64,000 nt of DNA from Metallyticus violacea (GCA_030762175.1 CM060831.1:76682001-76746000); one strand, 5' to 3'; shown: positions 45,609 through 56,784, counted from the stretch's first letter. A program made the numbers and translations. Notes: generated by a model from the letters alone, not told the origin.

Positions 45609-46645
45609 ATTTAATTGAATTTTAGTGGTGTGTATGTTACAATTTCGACTCAATTTTTTTAAAATGTTAAGTAAGTGAAGTTTAGTGTCAAAAAGGAATA
45701 CCTAAGTTTAAGACTTATATTGTTAATATCTTTGTCTCCTGATGTTAAATGCTTTCTTTCAGGCCAATATACAACTTTGTTCCTGGCTCTGCTGTCCAAT
45801 TCACACAGAAAGCAGTTATACTCTGTAGCCACTCTACTGTCCCAATAGTCACTGCATACTTCCCACTATGTTCATATTTAATTTTATCTAGAACCAATCT
45901 CAATGTTTCATGGGAATCTGATAGGACTATAGAATGTGCAAGTGGTATGGATGCTAATTTATTATCATTATGAAGTAAAACTGCCTATAGGCACTTTTTT
46001 AAAGAATCAATAAAAAGCCTACAGCTGTTCGGCTCATATTCCTCCTTTCCCAAAAGTTTGTAAAAATGTCTTACATCTGTACAGTATACCAGTCTTTTTC
46101 CTATGTATAGTATTTTTGGAAAAAGTTTACACAATTCCTAAACCATGAAAACATAATTCCAGGTGTCAAAAGGTTCTTCTTGTGCAGTCTTGAGCCGCCT
46201 AGTATTTCTGTTTTCTTTTTGTGTGTCCTAAATTCCTCAGTTCAGGTTGGGTAAATCTTTTGGTGAGCCTATCAAATTCTTCTAGATTGGAATACATTTC
46301 CATTATATCTGCAATCAGGAACTGTTTTTGCTTTTACTATCACTCAAGTTTACTGATGGTGTAGAGGTAAGTCGAGCCCTGAGAACAGACTTCAAAGTTA
46401 ATTGAAGATTTGGATACTTTATTGATTCATTGTTTCTTTTTGTGTACCCAGTGACATACAGAAATAACAATCATTGTGGTGATTTCTCTGCTCTCTTAAC
46501 ATCAGTGGTATAACAAATGGCATTGCTTTCAGTTTTCCTGTTTCCTAGGAATGTAATCCTTCTACTAAGTTGTTACATGAACTATGAAGTGCAAATGATT
46601 TAACCATGTCACCCACTGTTACTTTGAAATAAGCAAAATATAACT

Positions 46646-48385
46646 TATATCATTGTATGATTTACTTGAACTACATACTCTTAATACTTCACTTACTTGT
46701 CATAATGTATGGAACTCGTTTCGAGAACATTTAGTTCTCATCCTCAGCCAGGCTAAAAATCAAATGTCAGATCATTTGTTGAGCTGTGGGAATGTGTATT
46801 CTGCTCTGGTGGCGGTGTGGTAAAATTGTAGTTTATGTTTTCATCTCCGGCAGTGTCAAAGTTTATTAGACTGTTTTTGTATTTGTAGATGTAGATTTTC
46901 TCCCAGGTTGCTGGTTCTGCAGGTCCCTTGTACTGATTTTAATAATTTTGCTTTATTCACTATGTCATGATTTTCTGTCCAAAAATGATATGCTATTGCT
47001 GATTTCTCTGTTTGCTTGTACTTTATGTTCCTGAAATGTTCCTTAGACCGTGTGCCTATGTTTCTCTTTGTTTTTCCAATGTAGAATTTTTCACATTCAG
47101 CATAATTTATTTTGTAAATACCTGTTTTTCCTCTTGTGGGTTACTGTCATTAACATTGGTTATCAGTTTTTAACATTAAATCTATTAATAAGTGCCAACC
47201 TGATATTAAAATCTTTAAGAATATTCTGAAATCTTTTAGTAGACCATGGATATATGTGAACTTTTTAAAAATTAAACTTATCTTTTCTTGCTGAAAGTGT
47301 TGTGGTTTCTTTGATACGTTTTTGTCTCTTGAATTTCTGCACCTTTTTGTGTACTAGTTCTTTTTAAAACCATTTTTAACTGCTGTTTCTTTTATGTGTT
47401 TGTATTCATTAAAATATTCTTCTTTGCTAATTTGTAGCTTAACCAACCGGTGTGTTAAATTGTTGATAACTGCATGTTTGAGCGCTGTGGGGTTAAAACT
47501 GTCAGCTTTGATATGATTATCTGCATGTGTATTCTTTCTGTATATTTCAAATTCCAGATTTTCTTGACATTTCATTATTTTAATATCTAAGAATGGCAAC
47601 ATGTTATCTGTTTCTGTTTCGTATGTAAACGATTTGTTTCTATCTTATATATTGAAAAGTTTTAAGGTATCGCCAATGAATTTTTTGTTAACTATGGCAA
47701 ATATATTGACATATCTGTACCATACCTTAAACATGTATGGAAAAGCTCTAAGTCCTGCTTGTTGTTTATAAAATTTTTCTTTGAAGATAAAATAGGCTTG
47801 GTTTAGGCAAATTTCTGTGAGTTTGATGTATTATTTTATGTGTGTATCCTTAATTCCACTTATTTTAAGTCAACCATGTAGATAAATTAGGAGTTTTTCT
47901 TTGGTATGCTTGGAAACAGAGATTTTATATTGAAAGATATTAGAGTGTCAGAGGAATGTAGTTTTATGTCCTTAATTTTTTCTATTAACTGATATGAATT
48001 AATTTTACTCCTGCTTTGAAATTTAGGTAATGTCTTGAATCTATTAGCTAACCATTTTGCTAAATAGTAAGAAGGAGTATTGATGTTGTTAATGATGGGA
48101 TGCATACCATTTCCAGTCTTGAGCATTTTAGGTGAACCATATATCTTAGCTTTTGTAGTGTTGCTCTGTTTTATTTTGTATATTGTTTCCTTTGGGATGA
48201 CTGTATATTTGTTTAGAACCTCATTGATGGAATTAATACACTCTTTCAATGGGTCTGATTGGATCTGAACATATTCTTTTTTATTTAACAAATTCTGCAT
48301 TCTATTATTATATTCAACTAAATCATGCAATGATATCAATTATATGATTACCTTCACTGTGCAAATTCCAATTTACATTTTAATT
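46646..48385 (-). mobile_element. Penelope-like element PLE-D, 1.74 kb
   Basis: Flanked by a perfect 11-bp target duplication, AAAATATAACT, at 46635-46645 and 48386-48396. On the minus strand an RT part at 47887-48339 reads KAKIYGSPKMLKTGNGMHPI, INNINTPSYYLAKWLANRF and SDTLISFNIKSLFPSIPK (the FDVxxLFPSIP block with D changed to N). A second piece at 47354-47602 reads LPFLDIKIMKC, YRKNTHADNHIK and NNLTHRLVKLQ. The endonuclease at 46800-47130 includes TGIYKINYAECEKFYIGKTK in broken frames. The YVDD block near 47690 is disrupted. The RT N-terminus is cut and joined directly to the PLE-D outer tail (48320-48385). A hammerhead lies at 46710-46750. Confidence 0.88.
46710..46750 (-). ncRNA. hammerhead ribozyme (PLE-D)
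   Basis: Minus strand: TGG, CTGAGGA, helix II GAGAAC-TAAAT-GTTCTC (six perfect pairs), GAAAC, GA, GTT, CCA. Helix I is TGG/CCA. Confidence 0.88.
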
Positions 48386-48593
48386 AAAATATAACTCCTT
48401 TACATATGAATCTATATTACATCCCTCTCATCAAACATAAACTTCCATAGATATAGCAGAATTTCTCAGGATTTTGCACACACTGACTTCTACACATTCC
48501 TGATTTAGTAGCCAAATTCAGTTTTTATAATCACACTTTTGTGGTATCATTGTGCAACACAATGCATAAGGTAGTCTTCCATGAAGTTTTACA

Positions 48594-49020
48594 AATTAAA
48601 GCAGAAAATATCCGGTTTAAGGCCCTAAACACTCATTGGTAGCAGTTATTTAATTATATTAATTTAATAAATTCATTTTCATATGTTTTTATATTAGGTA
48701 AAGGCTATAATGTTCAATATAAAACCCGAAACATTTAATATACTAGTTATTTAGCAAAGTTAATTTAAGAAGTTCATTTGCTTATGTTATTATGTTAGAT
48801 AAAGGCTGTAATATTCGATTTAAAGCTCCAAACATTTATTAATAATATGTTTTTAATCATAAAAATTTAATTAGTTCATTTGTACATGTTTTTATGTTAG
48901 GTAAGGGCTTTAATTTTCAATTCAAATAACAAATATTCATTGGTAAAATGTTTTAAATCAAATAAATATAGTATGCTCATATGTATAAATTTTGTGTATC
49001 AGGTAAGGATTATTACAATG
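48594..49020. repeat. four-copy tandem repeat, about 101 bp per unit
   Basis: Units begin at about 48594, 48694, 48795, 48897 and a partial at 48997. Each opens with TTAGGTAAAGGCTATAAT or a variant, continues with an AAACATTTA-like block and ends in TTCATTTGCTTATGTT-like sequence. Divergence between units is roughly a quarter. No similarity to other repeats in the window is seen. Confidence 0.75.
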
Positions 49021-49802
49021 TATGTCTTAATGTTTGTTTGTGGGCATTTATGACAATACTCAATAATATAAATGTAATGGTTCAAAGGACTACACACATA
49101 GCCAAGAATATGAATAGATTAACTACAAATAAAGAAAATTGTACTATTAAGAAAATCAACCAATGACAAATGTAACAACATTAATAATGTGTACCAAAAA
49201 TGAAACATGAGACAGACATTTATTGAGACTCAATAGAAATGAATAAATTTTATTCATTTAGCTATACTTATGTTGAAAATAATTCATTGTAATAAATAGT
49301 ATTATTATAATCCATTGTAATGAGTGATGGTTTATATTTCAAGATATTTAGTTAGTTGTGTTCTGTATTCCATGGGAGAGGATGTGTTGTATTCTGTAAG
49401 AAGAAGTCATGGTTCCTAATCCATAAAGAGATATTGTATTTCATATTATATAGGGAGAATTTGCAATTTATATTTCATGGGAATAAATTACAAATTATCA
49501 GTCATTGTGAATAATAAGAGTCCAGAGTTCAAATTAATATACACATAGAAATATATTATATGATTTATACAGGACAAAGATAAAATAAGGCATGTTAAAT
49601 ATCTATTAGTAATAAAAAGAGGATCCAGTATCGAATAAAATCAAACAGATTATTGTCAGTATTACCAACCATAAAAGGAACATTGCTACTAAAACATATT
49701 CTGTTGGAAGAGAAATATAAAGTCTGTCATATCTGTCTCATATTCAATCTACATCTAATGACATTCTCAGAGTTCATTTTACCAAAAAGTGTACAGTTGT
49801 GG
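49021..49802. other. AT-rich DNA
   Basis: No gene or repeat recognised. Confidence 0.5.
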
Positions 49803-50045
49803 GTTTTTTTTGAATGGTGTTTAACATTCGTTTTTACACTGTGGCACGACAGGCAGTGAACACTGGTGATACATGAGAAGGATTTTTTTTTAAGGAAGGA
49901 AACGTTCCAGGCCAGTTTAGGGCACCTTCCTGGCATTTGCCAGTTATGAGGACTGAGGAAAACCAGGAAAAAACCTCAGTCAGGGAGCATAGTCCTGCCA
50001 GGATTCTAACTGCAGACCTCCGGCTCAAGAGTCCGTGCCTTAACG
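49803..50045 (-). repeat. SINE-A copy 4, 5'-truncated
   Basis: Minus strand: head truncated in box A (only GGCCGTTAAGGCACGGACTC remains), box B mutated, body intact, T-rich tail at 49803-49811. Its truncated 5' end abuts the 33-bp direct repeat at 50046. Confidence 0.85.
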
Positions 50046-50272
50046 GCCTCAAATTTTTATTCCCATTACACTAACACAAACTCCAGTGTAGTTTTGATAC
50101 ATTTAAATTTACACTCCTTTTACCCCAGAAGTATCAATCTGAAAAATCCAGTTATAATAACAAACTGTGAGCTAGCTGTGCATATCATGGTGGTACTAGT
50201 GAAAGTTGATGACGACACATACACATCCCCATAATTACTGCCTCAAATTTTTATTCCCATTACACTAACACA
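50046..50272. repeat. 33-bp direct repeats, 194 bp apart
   Basis: The block starting GCCTCAAATTTTTATTCCCA and ending ACTAACACA is identical at 50046-50078 and 50240-50272. The 161 bp between are unique. A local tandem duplication with a decayed second unit, or the footprint of a rearrangement at the SINE-A 5' end, would explain it. Confidence 0.85.
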
Positions 50273-50576
50273 CTGTGCTTAAGAACTCCATATATACCTA
50301 TTAGCTGCAGATTTAGAGATATCTTGGATCTTGGCTTAATGTATTGTGAACAGAGCACAGAGGTCATAAAAAAATTAAAAAGAAAAAGAAGATCTTAATG
50401 GAAAAAATTAGACATGAAAGACAGAAAACAAAATTTATTTTCAAACTCAGATCATCTGTTTCCATAGTAATGACATACTTTCATTTTTACTATATAACCA
50501 ATGTTCCCTGGTGTTGTTATCCTTTTTTTCAGTCACCCTTACCCTTCATATCTTAGTTTCCTATATTCCAGTATAT

Positions 50577-50849
50577 TGCCTCATAAACCCAAGATCACGG
50601 GTTCGAACCCGGCCAGGACCGATGGATTTTTTCGGGCGTAAAAATCCTAAGTGTGGCTTCCTTTGGAAGGGAAGTAAAGCTGTGGGTTCCGTGTCATAAT
50701 TTACAGCACAAAAAATAACCTCAAGCCTGAAAGAGAGGCCTCTGAGCAAAATTTGTCGGCCCTTTCACGCCCTGAGTTGAATGGGACGCTGATGACCTGA
50801 GATGTTAAAGAGTGTCCATAAATAAATCAATCAAAAAAAAAAAAAAAAC
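50577..50849 (+). repeat. SINE-B copy 4
   Basis: Box B GGGTTCGAACCCGG at about 50599, body, AATCAATC and 16 A. Head truncated before box A. Flanks ATTCCAGTATAT (50565-50576) and ATTCCAATATAT (50850-50861) are a 12-bp target duplication with one change. Confidence 0.92.
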
Positions 50850-50899
50850 ATTCCAATATATAAAGCAAATCATTGTCTCTTTTTCCACACAACGGATAG

Positions 50900-51340
50900 C
50901 TTTACAAGCTAAACCTTCCTTTGATACCCTTGAGTATCATAACTCTTGATCTATGTACATTGTGCCCAACTAATCACACCATTCAACATTTTTTTTCACC
51001 TCATTTATTTTTTAATTCTTTGCACATTTTCAATAAACGTTTCTCTCTAATACTAGAGAAAATAGTTTGTCTTTCTACACCTTCAATTCTAGCCTTTACC
51101 TAAAATCCTTTATCTCTCGCTCTCACTTCAAACATTCCCCATTTCAATTTTTTTCAAAATGTTTTTGTATTTTATAAACTCAAATGCCTGTTCCTTTAAC
51201 TTTCCCTTATATAGTTAAGCACAGCAGCATTTTGGTCATCAAACAGTATTAATCTATACCAACACTTCCAAGCCCTTTCAATTTTCATTCTCTTGCTACC
51301 CATTCATCCCAATTTTTCCAGTTCTATAATGTTATCTCCT
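50900..51340 (-). pseudogene. N1 non-LTR retrotransposon, copy e (C-terminal fragment)
   Basis: Minus-strand pieces (ERxKLKGLGSVGIDxY, KVKEQAFEF and EKRLLKMCKELKNK-like) match the region after the RT in copy d (58405-58737, MERALKYWFRILNLDE). Heavily broken. It ends where the oppositely oriented copy c begins, giving a head-to-head pair. Confidence 0.5.
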
Positions 51341-54112
51341 TAAGTGATGCACCTTTGTCATCAGCTGATAGAGGGATATGCAGTAGTGTCAACTCTCAAA
51401 GGCAGCATAATGGAGAAAACTGATAATGAGAATGTGGCTGTGAGTGAAAGAAAAATAAGGTATAGAGCAAAGTAGGAGCAATTCAGAGGAGGACAGAGTG
51501 GTTCAAGATAGGAATTGAACTGGAAAATGATGTTATATAATATGGAGGGTTTAAGATCAAAAATGATAAGTGGCTAGGTGTTTGAAATGCTTAAGATAGG
51601 GGACAAGATAGTAAAGGTTGTGACTTGTTGGACAAAGATGAAAGTATATAAGTGAACATAGTTGAAGGAAGAATGATACAGGGAGGATTTTTAGAGATAT
51701 AGGGAGGGGTTTCAAAAATAAGGACAGTGGAGTACATCTGAGTGCAGTGTTATTTACAGAAGAATGGCGAGTAATATGGTTAAAAATATATAAGACAAAG
51801 GGAGTCAAAGTATGCCTAGGATTAGGTATAGTGTATAACCCACCTGAGTCATCAGAGTTTTACAATGAATACTTATATTTAAAACTAAATGAAAGTGTGG
51901 AGAAATTAAGCAAAAAGTACCCTAGCTTGGAGTTCAATGTAGTTGCTGATTTCAATGCCAGAGCAGGTGTATAAGATATAAGATTTATGGGTGAAAAGTG
52001 ATTAGTTGGTAAGGAAAAGTAGAGATAAGGTGCTTAATAAGGAAGGCAGAAAATTTATCGAGTTATGTGTATTGAATAATTTAATTATGTGCAATGGTTT
52101 AAGAAAAGAGGACCAAGGGGCAAAATTTACATTTAAGAATATAAATGGACAGAGCATGATTGACTATATGCTATGCAGTGAAGGAATTGATTAGGTGCTG
52201 GTAATTTTAAAGTCCTGGATATGATACAAATAGTGGGCACTTCCCACTAAAAATGAGGTTGAGCTTAGGGGATTGCCATAGGGAAGAGGAAGCGATAAAA
52301 TTGTAATATATAAGATGTTTTAAATGGAAACAGGGGTACGCAGAGTATTCCTGGGATAATTTGATATCCAAAAAAGTGAAATAATAAACTGTGGAATTTT
52401 AGAGGCACAGAAAACAGGAAAGTTAGAGAGGGGGCATTAGAAAGGGTGGAATCAATGGTAAGATGAAAGTGAACCAAAGAGGAAACATAAAAGGTTATGG
52501 ATGGTATGGTAGAGAGTGTGTAAAGGCAAAGAAAGAAGTGTTTAAGGATATAATAAGGTGGAGATAGTCAGGAGAGGAAGATGATAGGAAAATGTTTTTG
52601 TTAAAATAAAGGGGATATAAATGCCTAGTGTAGGTTAAAAAGAAACAGTGGCAACAGCGAATGGGTGAAAATATTAAAGAAGCTGTGAGAGCTAAAGATA
52701 TTAAATATATATGGTCAGTTGTGAAGGATATCTCAATAAAGAAAAGGGTAGGAAATAAGATAACCCCAATGGAGTCGAAAAAATCACTTTAGAAATCCGA
52801 TAGGTGGGGGGGAAGGTTCAGAGTTATAAATTTAACTGAGGTAGTACCATAAACAGGAGAGAATGTTTAAATAAAGAGCTTACTATGAATGAGGTAGAGT
52901 ATCAGATCCAAATTCTGAAGAAAAAAAAAGGCTTCTGGAAAAGATGGAATTCCAGAAAATTTTGGACAACATTTGCAGAAAAACAGAATTAATAAATAGA
53001 ATTAAAGAGAGGAAGATAACATCTGAGAGCTGGAAAGTGAGTTGATTATACCACTACATAAAGAGAAAGGTGATAGCAGGTTTTAGAAAAGGAGGAAGAG
53101 CAATAGGTAATATAATGATAATTCATACCATAGTGGTTAAATGTTTAAGAACTAAAAGGTGTAGGGTATGTATTTTCTTTGCAAATTTTGAGAAAGCATT
53201 TGATACAATAAATAGGGATGCATTGGATTACGAATTGAGACACAAGGGAGTTGTATTTAATTTATTTTAGGACTTCAAAAATTATATGAAGGGAGCAGGT
53301 TTATTGTCTGATGTAAAGCTAATATAACCACAGATTATATGATTCAAAATTTGGGATTGAGACAGGGATGTAAATGAGCCCAATATTATTTAATTTGTTT
53401 ATAGATAATATCCTAGATAGGATCATGAAATATAATAGACATTTTACAATTATTGGTAAGCAGGAAGTATCAGGATTGCTTTTCGTTGATAATCTCATAA
53501 CAAGAAGGATAAATAGTAAAAAACCAAAGTTTATTTAAAAAAGGAACAAAATTAAGCAAAGATGAGAGATGGTTTATAAATAGAGGTAGTGAAAGAATTT
53601 GATTATTTGGGGTTGAGATTTACGAGTAACAGAAGGTAAGAGGTTCAGTCTAAATGTGCATACACAAAAAATAAATTAGCTATGAAAGCTGTCCAAATAA
53701 GTTTGTATAAAGTTCCCACATTGCCAATGAAATAGCTAGAAAGATTATATGAGGCTGTGGTTAAATCAAAGATGATCTATGGAGTAGAAATTTGGGGTGT
53801 GCCAAAAGGGGTAGACAAATGTTGATTATGGTACATAGAATATTTTGCAGAGAAGTTCTGGGATTACCAAAAGGTTTGCCAAGGTGTAAGTTTGGCAGAA
53901 CTAGGAAGAGTAGCAAGGAAAGGTGTAATAGTAGAGATAATGTTGAAATATTGGCACAGAAGTTTGAAATTAGATAATGGCAATGTACTAAAAGAATGTC
54001 TTATGTACCAAAGAAATGCACTGGAAAGAGAGAATTGGTTTGGGGAAATGGGAAAACTATTAGAAGAAGTTTTGAATAATGGGAATTTTTACAGTGAATT
54101 ATAGTATAATAT

Positions 54113-54373
54113 AACAAATTATCATTGAGGAAATCGCTCAAATTTCACTAATTTTGTTCCACTTACTTGGACATGTTTCATGATGCTGAAGATGAAGGCA
54201 ACAGCCTTTGAAACATGTCCAAGTAAATGGAACAAAAGTAGTGAATAACTACAGATAATAATTGGGACTTGTACAGTGAAGCCAATCACATAATTAAAAT
54301 CATAATATGATAATATGATTTTAATTATAAAATTAGTGAAATTTGAGTGATTTCCTCATTAATAATTTGTTAT
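54113..54373. mobile_element. 260-bp palindromic mini-element (PLE-G)
   Basis: Outer inverted arms ATAACAAATTATCATTGAGG (54113) and its complement (54350-54373), with an inner hairpin TTGTTCCACTTACTTGGACA/complement at 54155-54240 that carries the hammerhead. No protein gene. The right half holds the PLE-D-like tail block ACAGTGAAGCCAATCA. It interrupts N1 copy c. The target duplication is unclear. The same outer motif (GAGGAAATCGCTCAAAT) is also at 1591-1607, beside the jockey remnant. Confidence 0.72.
54183..54222 (+). ncRNA. hammerhead ribozyme (PLE-G)
   Basis: CTGAAGA, helix II GAAGGC-AACA-GCCTTT, GAAAC, AT, GTC. Helix III is ACATGT. Helix I is weak in cis. Confidence 0.8.
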
Positions 54374-55531
54374 TCTATTAGAAGAAATTTGAATGGGGGA
54401 TTTGATTGGATGAAAGTAATGTCAGTGGATTTTGGAAAGAAGTGAGGCAGAGGGAGAAGATATAGAGAAGCAAGAGATTTGGGCTAGCTTAGAGGGAAAA
54501 AGTTCTTTAGACTTATATAAAGTAGTTAAAAGAAATTGGGATAATAGAAATATGTGAATAATTGTGATCAATTTGGAAGAACAGGCCTTGCATGGATGCA
54601 TATAGAAGTATTATTTTTAATAGGATTAAGAATAAATTTTAAAGAAGGATGTATAGTGTGGGAAAGTGAATGGTGTGTTCCATTGTCTAATAGAATGTGA
54701 AATGTAAAAAGGTGAAGGAATAGTGTCTGGGATGAAAAATGAGACAAACTAAAAAGATATAGGGCAATTACAATGTTATCAGACATGAGGGTAGAGAAAA
54801 TAAACAATACTGGGAAATTCTTAGGAAAAGTAAAGAATAAGTGGAGGAGAAGTATAAGGAAGAATTTTGAAGGCACACCACTTGTGAAAATGGTAATTTA
54901 TTCTAGGAGTTCTTTACTGTACATATACACTATCTAGTGACACAAGAGAAACTGAGGGAATGCAAAATACTTGGGTTAGTAGAATCAATGAGATTATGGA
55001 AAAAATTGGCTTGGGTGTGCTGTGGCATGATAAAGTAAAGAAAGAGGTTTTTGGAGAGAAATGAAACAAAGAATTGATGATATGGAAAGACAGAAAATAT
55101 TAGGGAGTTTTAGTAGTAAAATGTCATTGAGGGTTTATAGGGAATTAAAGGAAACATGGGGTAGAGAGAATTATGTGGATGAAGGTGATAGCTGGACAAG
55201 GGAGGGAATCAATTGGGTCTGGATATGGGTAGTGAATCTGACAGGAATAAGAGAAGGTTTAAATATAGAAGAATGTCCGATGTATGGAATGCAAGATAGT
55301 TACTGGCATGCAATTGTGGAATATAGGGAAACTAAAGAAATGAGAGCAAAACTTAGGGTTCAGAAGTGGGATAACTTACCAGCAGAGATAAGGGGAAACA
55401 AATTGGTGAATATCAAAACAGGGCAGAAAATCTTGGAGTTTGGGAATTATTTGGGTAAGGTTAAAAGAAAATGGTTTAGGAAAACAAGTAAGAAATCAGG
55501 AACCAAATTGGGCAGAAACATAATTTAAGTT

Positions 55532-55657
55532 AATTGATATCATTGTATGATTCAGTTGAACTACACACTCTTAAAACTACACACTCTTCAACTGAATCAT
55601 ACAATGGTATCAATTAATATGATTGGCTTCACTGTGCAAGTTCCAATTTACATTTAA
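55532..55657. mobile_element. 126-bp palindromic mini-element (PLE-D termini)
   Basis: Perfect 12-bp target duplication ATAATTTAAGTT at 55520-55531 and 55658-55669. Inside are two inverted copies of GATATCATTGTATGATTCAG plus ACTACACACTCTTAAA, then the tail ATATGATTGGCTTCACTGTG. The hammerhead has been lost, presumably with the centre of the palindrome. It is inserted three bases after the stop codon of N1 copy c. Confidence 0.88.
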
Positions 55658-56039
55658 ATAATTTAAGTTGTTTTTTGATTGAGTTAATTGTGTAGTTGTA
55701 AGTTGCCTGTTAGTTTAGTAACTGCAAAGTTGAAACTATTCGGGCCACTTGGTTACACAGTACCTCGGGAAGATTTACTAGTGACTATGGTTGTATTTTC
55801 CTGTATGACTGAGTGTAAAAGAGTACATGGGATGGGAGTAGTAGTTTTTATTGTGCTAAATCCTTAGATATTTTGTTTGCTGTAAATTTAATTGTAATAT
55901 TGTTTGCTGAAATAAATTAATTTATTCATTCAAGGGATGCACTTAACAAATCCAGAACTTGCCTATAAAATGCTACTAGATACATATTTTTTCACCCTAT
56001 TCCTAGACCCCATATCTCTCTCTACTCCATACAAAATTC

Positions 56040-56700
56040 TCGAACATCACAGAACAATAAACATGAATTATCTGTTACCTGTGGATATCTCTGGATTTTC
56101 TACTGCAAAATGACCTACAGTTACATGTTGGATGCCAAAAAATCCTGATGCTACAGGTATGTGAAGACTTTGACACAAAAAATGACCACAATCTCTGTGC
56201 TATATTTAATATGAAAATTCTCGCTATTTAAAACTATATTTATCAAGAAAGAAATTGGTAGCCATTTTTTTCTGAGCAAGCAGTCACATACTGAAAACCA
56301 TAACATAACTGCTCCAAATTGGTTTATGGAGGTCTGTCTACCTAAGGTGTTCTCAAAAACCCATGATAGAAAACCAAATGTAGGGTGTAAGACATTCTGT
56401 TGCATCATGATAATGCCTGTGCTCACACAGCCAATTCAACAGTCTCTTTTCTTGAAAGAACACCTGCATATTTAAATAGTCCTGTGTTGACACCAAGCAA
56501 CTTCTAGAAGAAGAAAAATAACCTGATTCTCCTGTCTGAAAGAAACTGTTGCTGCCTATGAAGAGGAACTAAATTGCTATTACAGCAAATAAATGGCATA
56601 CTGCTTCCAGCAATATTTATCAAATGTGCTGTAGAGTGTTTAAAAGTGCAGTAGGTTTCTGAATGTTTATTGTTGCACATTTCAAAACTTATCCCTATTG
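56040..56700 (+). pseudogene. mariner transposase remnant (C-terminal half)
   Basis: Plus-strand frames read KTKCRV and LLHHDNACAHTANSTVSFLE (56395-56455; the HxDNAxxHTA block with the second catalytic aspartate intact), then ETVAAYEEELNCYYSK (56545-56590). Upstream pieces (ERNWxPFF, NCSKLVYGGLS) fit the preceding KKMVAVFF...TADWY region. The third catalytic block (SPD) is missing or deleted between 56455 and 56545. This is a different mariner lineage from 20520-21180. Confidence 0.68.
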
Positions 56701-56781
56701 TGTACTTATGTATTTGTTTCTGCCATTGCTTAAAAGAATAGAACTTTGAAGAAAAGTATATGCACAGTATACAAGTTTGAC

Positions 56782-56784
<3 letters not shown>

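Larger units (their letters stand above)
45206..45666. mobile_element. 461-bp inverted-dimer mini-element (PLE-A), nested in PLE-C
   Basis: Two inverted copies of the PLE-A 3' end meet at about 45470: FEIPPSGVLIQKFIKLPPEM is encoded on both strands. There is no GIY or YIG motif left. Flanked by a perfect 11-bp target duplication, TTAAGTAAGTG, at 45195-45205 and 45667-45677, which lies in PLE-C. The left end has the same extra tail (ATAAAATATAGTGAAC) as the long PLE-A at 22323. Confidence 0.9.
45066..45712. mobile_element. PLE-C inverted-terminus mini-element, interrupted by PLE-A
   Basis: The left arm 45066-45194 (ACTTAAGAAGCTGTTGACAA, then CTTAGGTATTCATTTTTTACA and CACTTACTTAC) and the right arm 45667-45712 (GTAAGTGAAGTTTAGTGTCA, then GAATACCTAAG) are inverted PLE-C ends with a short loop and no coding region. 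A PLE-A copy was inserted into it. The right arm is cut short at about 45712. Confidence 0.75.
44450..46330 (-). pseudogene. repetitive 'WDSR' protein family, copy 2, split by nested PLEs
   Basis: Minus strand, in order. N-terminal segment 46330-45736: EEYEPNSCRLFIDSLKKCL, AVLLHNDNKLASIPLAHS, SHETLRLVLDKIKYE and a decayed CFLCxWDSR block (FCVNWTAEPGT). Then the two PLEs (45066-45735). Then 45065-44990 with HEKIILLPLQI (the KxxLPPLHI block), a 30-bp T run, and 44940-44450 with SQAKIIEGVFMAQKF, VEYIxRSCEKIWGDV, SCNMNQMLHFLMAHTSYFP and EQEERYHQNLKEI (the DEQGERFHQDI block). The order matches copy 1 (26100-26880) and its wider family. Multiple stops. Confidence 0.65.
51400..55910 (+). pseudogene. 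N1 non-LTR retrotransposon, copy c
   Basis: Plus strand, long but broken. Endonuclease pieces at 51747-52194: LGLGIVYNPPESSEFYNEYL, FNVVADFNARAG (catalytic GDFN changed to ADFN), FIELCVLNNLIMCNG and FTFKNINGQSMIDYMLC. RT at 53070-53500: AGFRKGGRAIGNIMIIHTIV, FANFEKAFDTINRDAL, LGLRQGCK-like and LLFVDNLI, where FADD has become FVDN. C-terminal part at 53750-54104: GVEIWGVPKG, REVLGLPKGLPRC. At 55061-55528 a 155-residue open stretch holds EECPMYGMQDSYWHAIVEY (the CPxCG knuckle) and IRGNKLVNIKTGQKILEF. Two PLE palindromes interrupt it (54113-54373 and 55532-55657). The 3' UTR probably runs to about 55910. Confidence 0.75.
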
